The notes below the pieces were generated by a model. The model did not search any database. It saw nothing but the letters and a program-made list of their open reading frames with translations, and was not told where the DNA came from. A program made the position numbers and the translations under genes. From Clostridiales bacterium (lineage in GTDB: Bacteria; Bacillota; Clostridia; Oscillospirales; Acutalibacteraceae), in contig JAAZGX010000106.1 of NCBI GenBank assembly GCA_012511005.1, forward strand, positions 1 to 6,586: a stretch of 6,586 bases of DNA, written 5' to 3'. Positions within the stretch are counted from its first letter, which is position 1, and every line of letters begins with the position of its first letter. Below, piece by piece: positions 5,831 to 6,586 of this stretch.

Positions 5831-6586
5831 CTTATAAACAATCTGTTGAGTATATTCATTCATTATTAAAATTCGGTATTCACCCGGGACTTTCTCGGAT
5901 GAATACCCTTTTATCGTATATTGGAAACCCTGAAAAGGATATTAAATTCGTGCATATAGCAGGGACTAACGGAAAAGGCTCAACCGCAACGGCGATAGCA
6001 AATATTTTGATAGACGCGGGTTATAAAACAGGTCTTTTCACTTCTCCTTATGTCACTCATTTTTTAGAGCGTGTGCAAATAAATTCACAAATGATAAGTG
6101 AAAATGTTTTTGCCAAGGTCGTATCGGATATTGCTGTTTTTGTAGATGAAATGAGAGAAAAGGGCGAAGTTGTAACAGAGTTTGAGCTAATTACCGCCGC
6201 CGCTTTCTTGTGCTATAAACGAGAAAAGTGTGATATTGTAATACTTGAAACGGGGCTTGGCGGTAGACTTGACGCAACAAATGTAATAACAAAACCCTTG
6301 CTTGAAATTATTACTTCAATTTCACTCGACCATACATCAATTTTGGGGAATACGATTGAGAAAATCGCGTATGAAAAGTGCGGAATAATTAAAGATAATA
6401 CCGAAGTCGTCTGCTCTTTAGGGCAAAATACGCGCGCACTTTCAGTAATAGAAGAGACTTCAAAAAAGCGTAATTGTAAGCTTTATGTTCCATATGCAAA
6501 CGATATTGAGGTACTTTACAGTGATATTTTCAAAACGGATTTTATGTATAAAGGTTTTAGCTATGAGATTATGATGTCGGGAACAC
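5827..6586 (+). CDS. folC: Bifunctional folylpolyglutamate synthase / dihydrofolate synthase, N-terminal part (partial)
   Basis: An open frame of 253 codons runs to the right edge without a stop; a whole FolC is about 420-440 residues, so a bit over half is seen. It is a cytoplasmic Mur-ligase-type enzyme that adds glutamate to folates and, in many bacteria, to dihydropteroate, using ATP. Motifs: SRMNTLLSYIGNP near 23-35, the ATP-binding P-loop GTNGKGS at 46-52, TSPYV at 72-76, ERVQIN at 81-86, ETGLGGRLDATN at 141-152, SLDHTSILG at 166-174 and EKCGIIK at 183-189 (most homologues have Ala where this has Cys). The ATG at 5827-5829 overlaps the valS stop TGA (5828-5830) and no strong ribosome binding site precedes it, suggesting translational coupling. 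The valS-folC order is common in Firmicutes. Whether both activities are present cannot be told from this part. Confidence 0.95.
   Translation, partial: MTYKQSVEYIHSLLKFGIHPGLSRMNTLLSYIGNPEKDIKFVHIAGTNGKGSTATAIANILIDAGYKTGLFTSPYVTHFLERVQINSQMISENVFAKVVSDIAVFVDEMREKGEVVTEFELITAAAFLCYKREKCDIVILETGLGGRLDATNVITKPLLEIITSISLDHTSILGNTIEKIAYEKCGIIKDNTEVVCSLGQNTRALSVIEETSKKRNCKLYVPYANDIEVLYSDIFKTDFMYKGFSYEIMMSGT

Overview
The window looks like chromosomal DNA from a low-G+C Firmicute of the Clostridia, possibly a gut Oscillospiraceae/Ruminococcaceae-type lineage. The reasons are AT-rich codons and spacers, strong AGGAG-type ribosome binding sites, a valS-folC gene pair, a DUF436/YwlG family protein and an ECF-type vitamin transporter component. 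The exact genus cannot be read from the sequence. I see no mobile element, tRNA, rRNA, CRISPR array or prophage.

Layout from left to right. (1) Positions 1-88, minus strand: the first ~27-30 codons of a gene leaving the window, with the N-terminus of a MocR/PdxR-type regulator (GntR-like DNA-binding domain fused to an aminotransferase fold). This gene is easy to miss because it is cut by the edge. (2) Positions 89-189: the divergent control region. (3) Positions 190-1276, plus strand: a two-gene operon of an ECF transporter S component and a DUF436 (YwlG/TIGR01440) protein. (4) Positions 1295-1332: a strong hairpin serving as terminator for both converging transcripts. (5) Positions 1343-3025, minus strand: a methionine synthase-like protein with only the homocysteine and methyl-folate modules. 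(6) Positions 3026-3211: a divergent intergenic region with two good sigma-A type promoters, one per direction. (7) Positions 3212-5830, plus strand: valyl-tRNA synthetase, overlapping by ATGA the folC gene, which runs off the right edge.

Functional reading. The left part resembles a vitamin-uptake locus. A MocR-family regulator divergent from an ECF S component suggests vitamin B6 (pyridoxine/pyridoxal) uptake, an inference from genome-context knowledge of PdxR and PdxU-type systems. The middle and right genes centre on folate one-carbon metabolism (MetH-like protein, FolC) and translation (ValS). No radically new system is evident. The points most worth a second look are the MetH without a corrinoid module, the DUF436 gene inside a presumed B6-uptake operon, and a valS that lacks the T-box leader common in Firmicutes and instead has a short leader and a possible operator at its -35.
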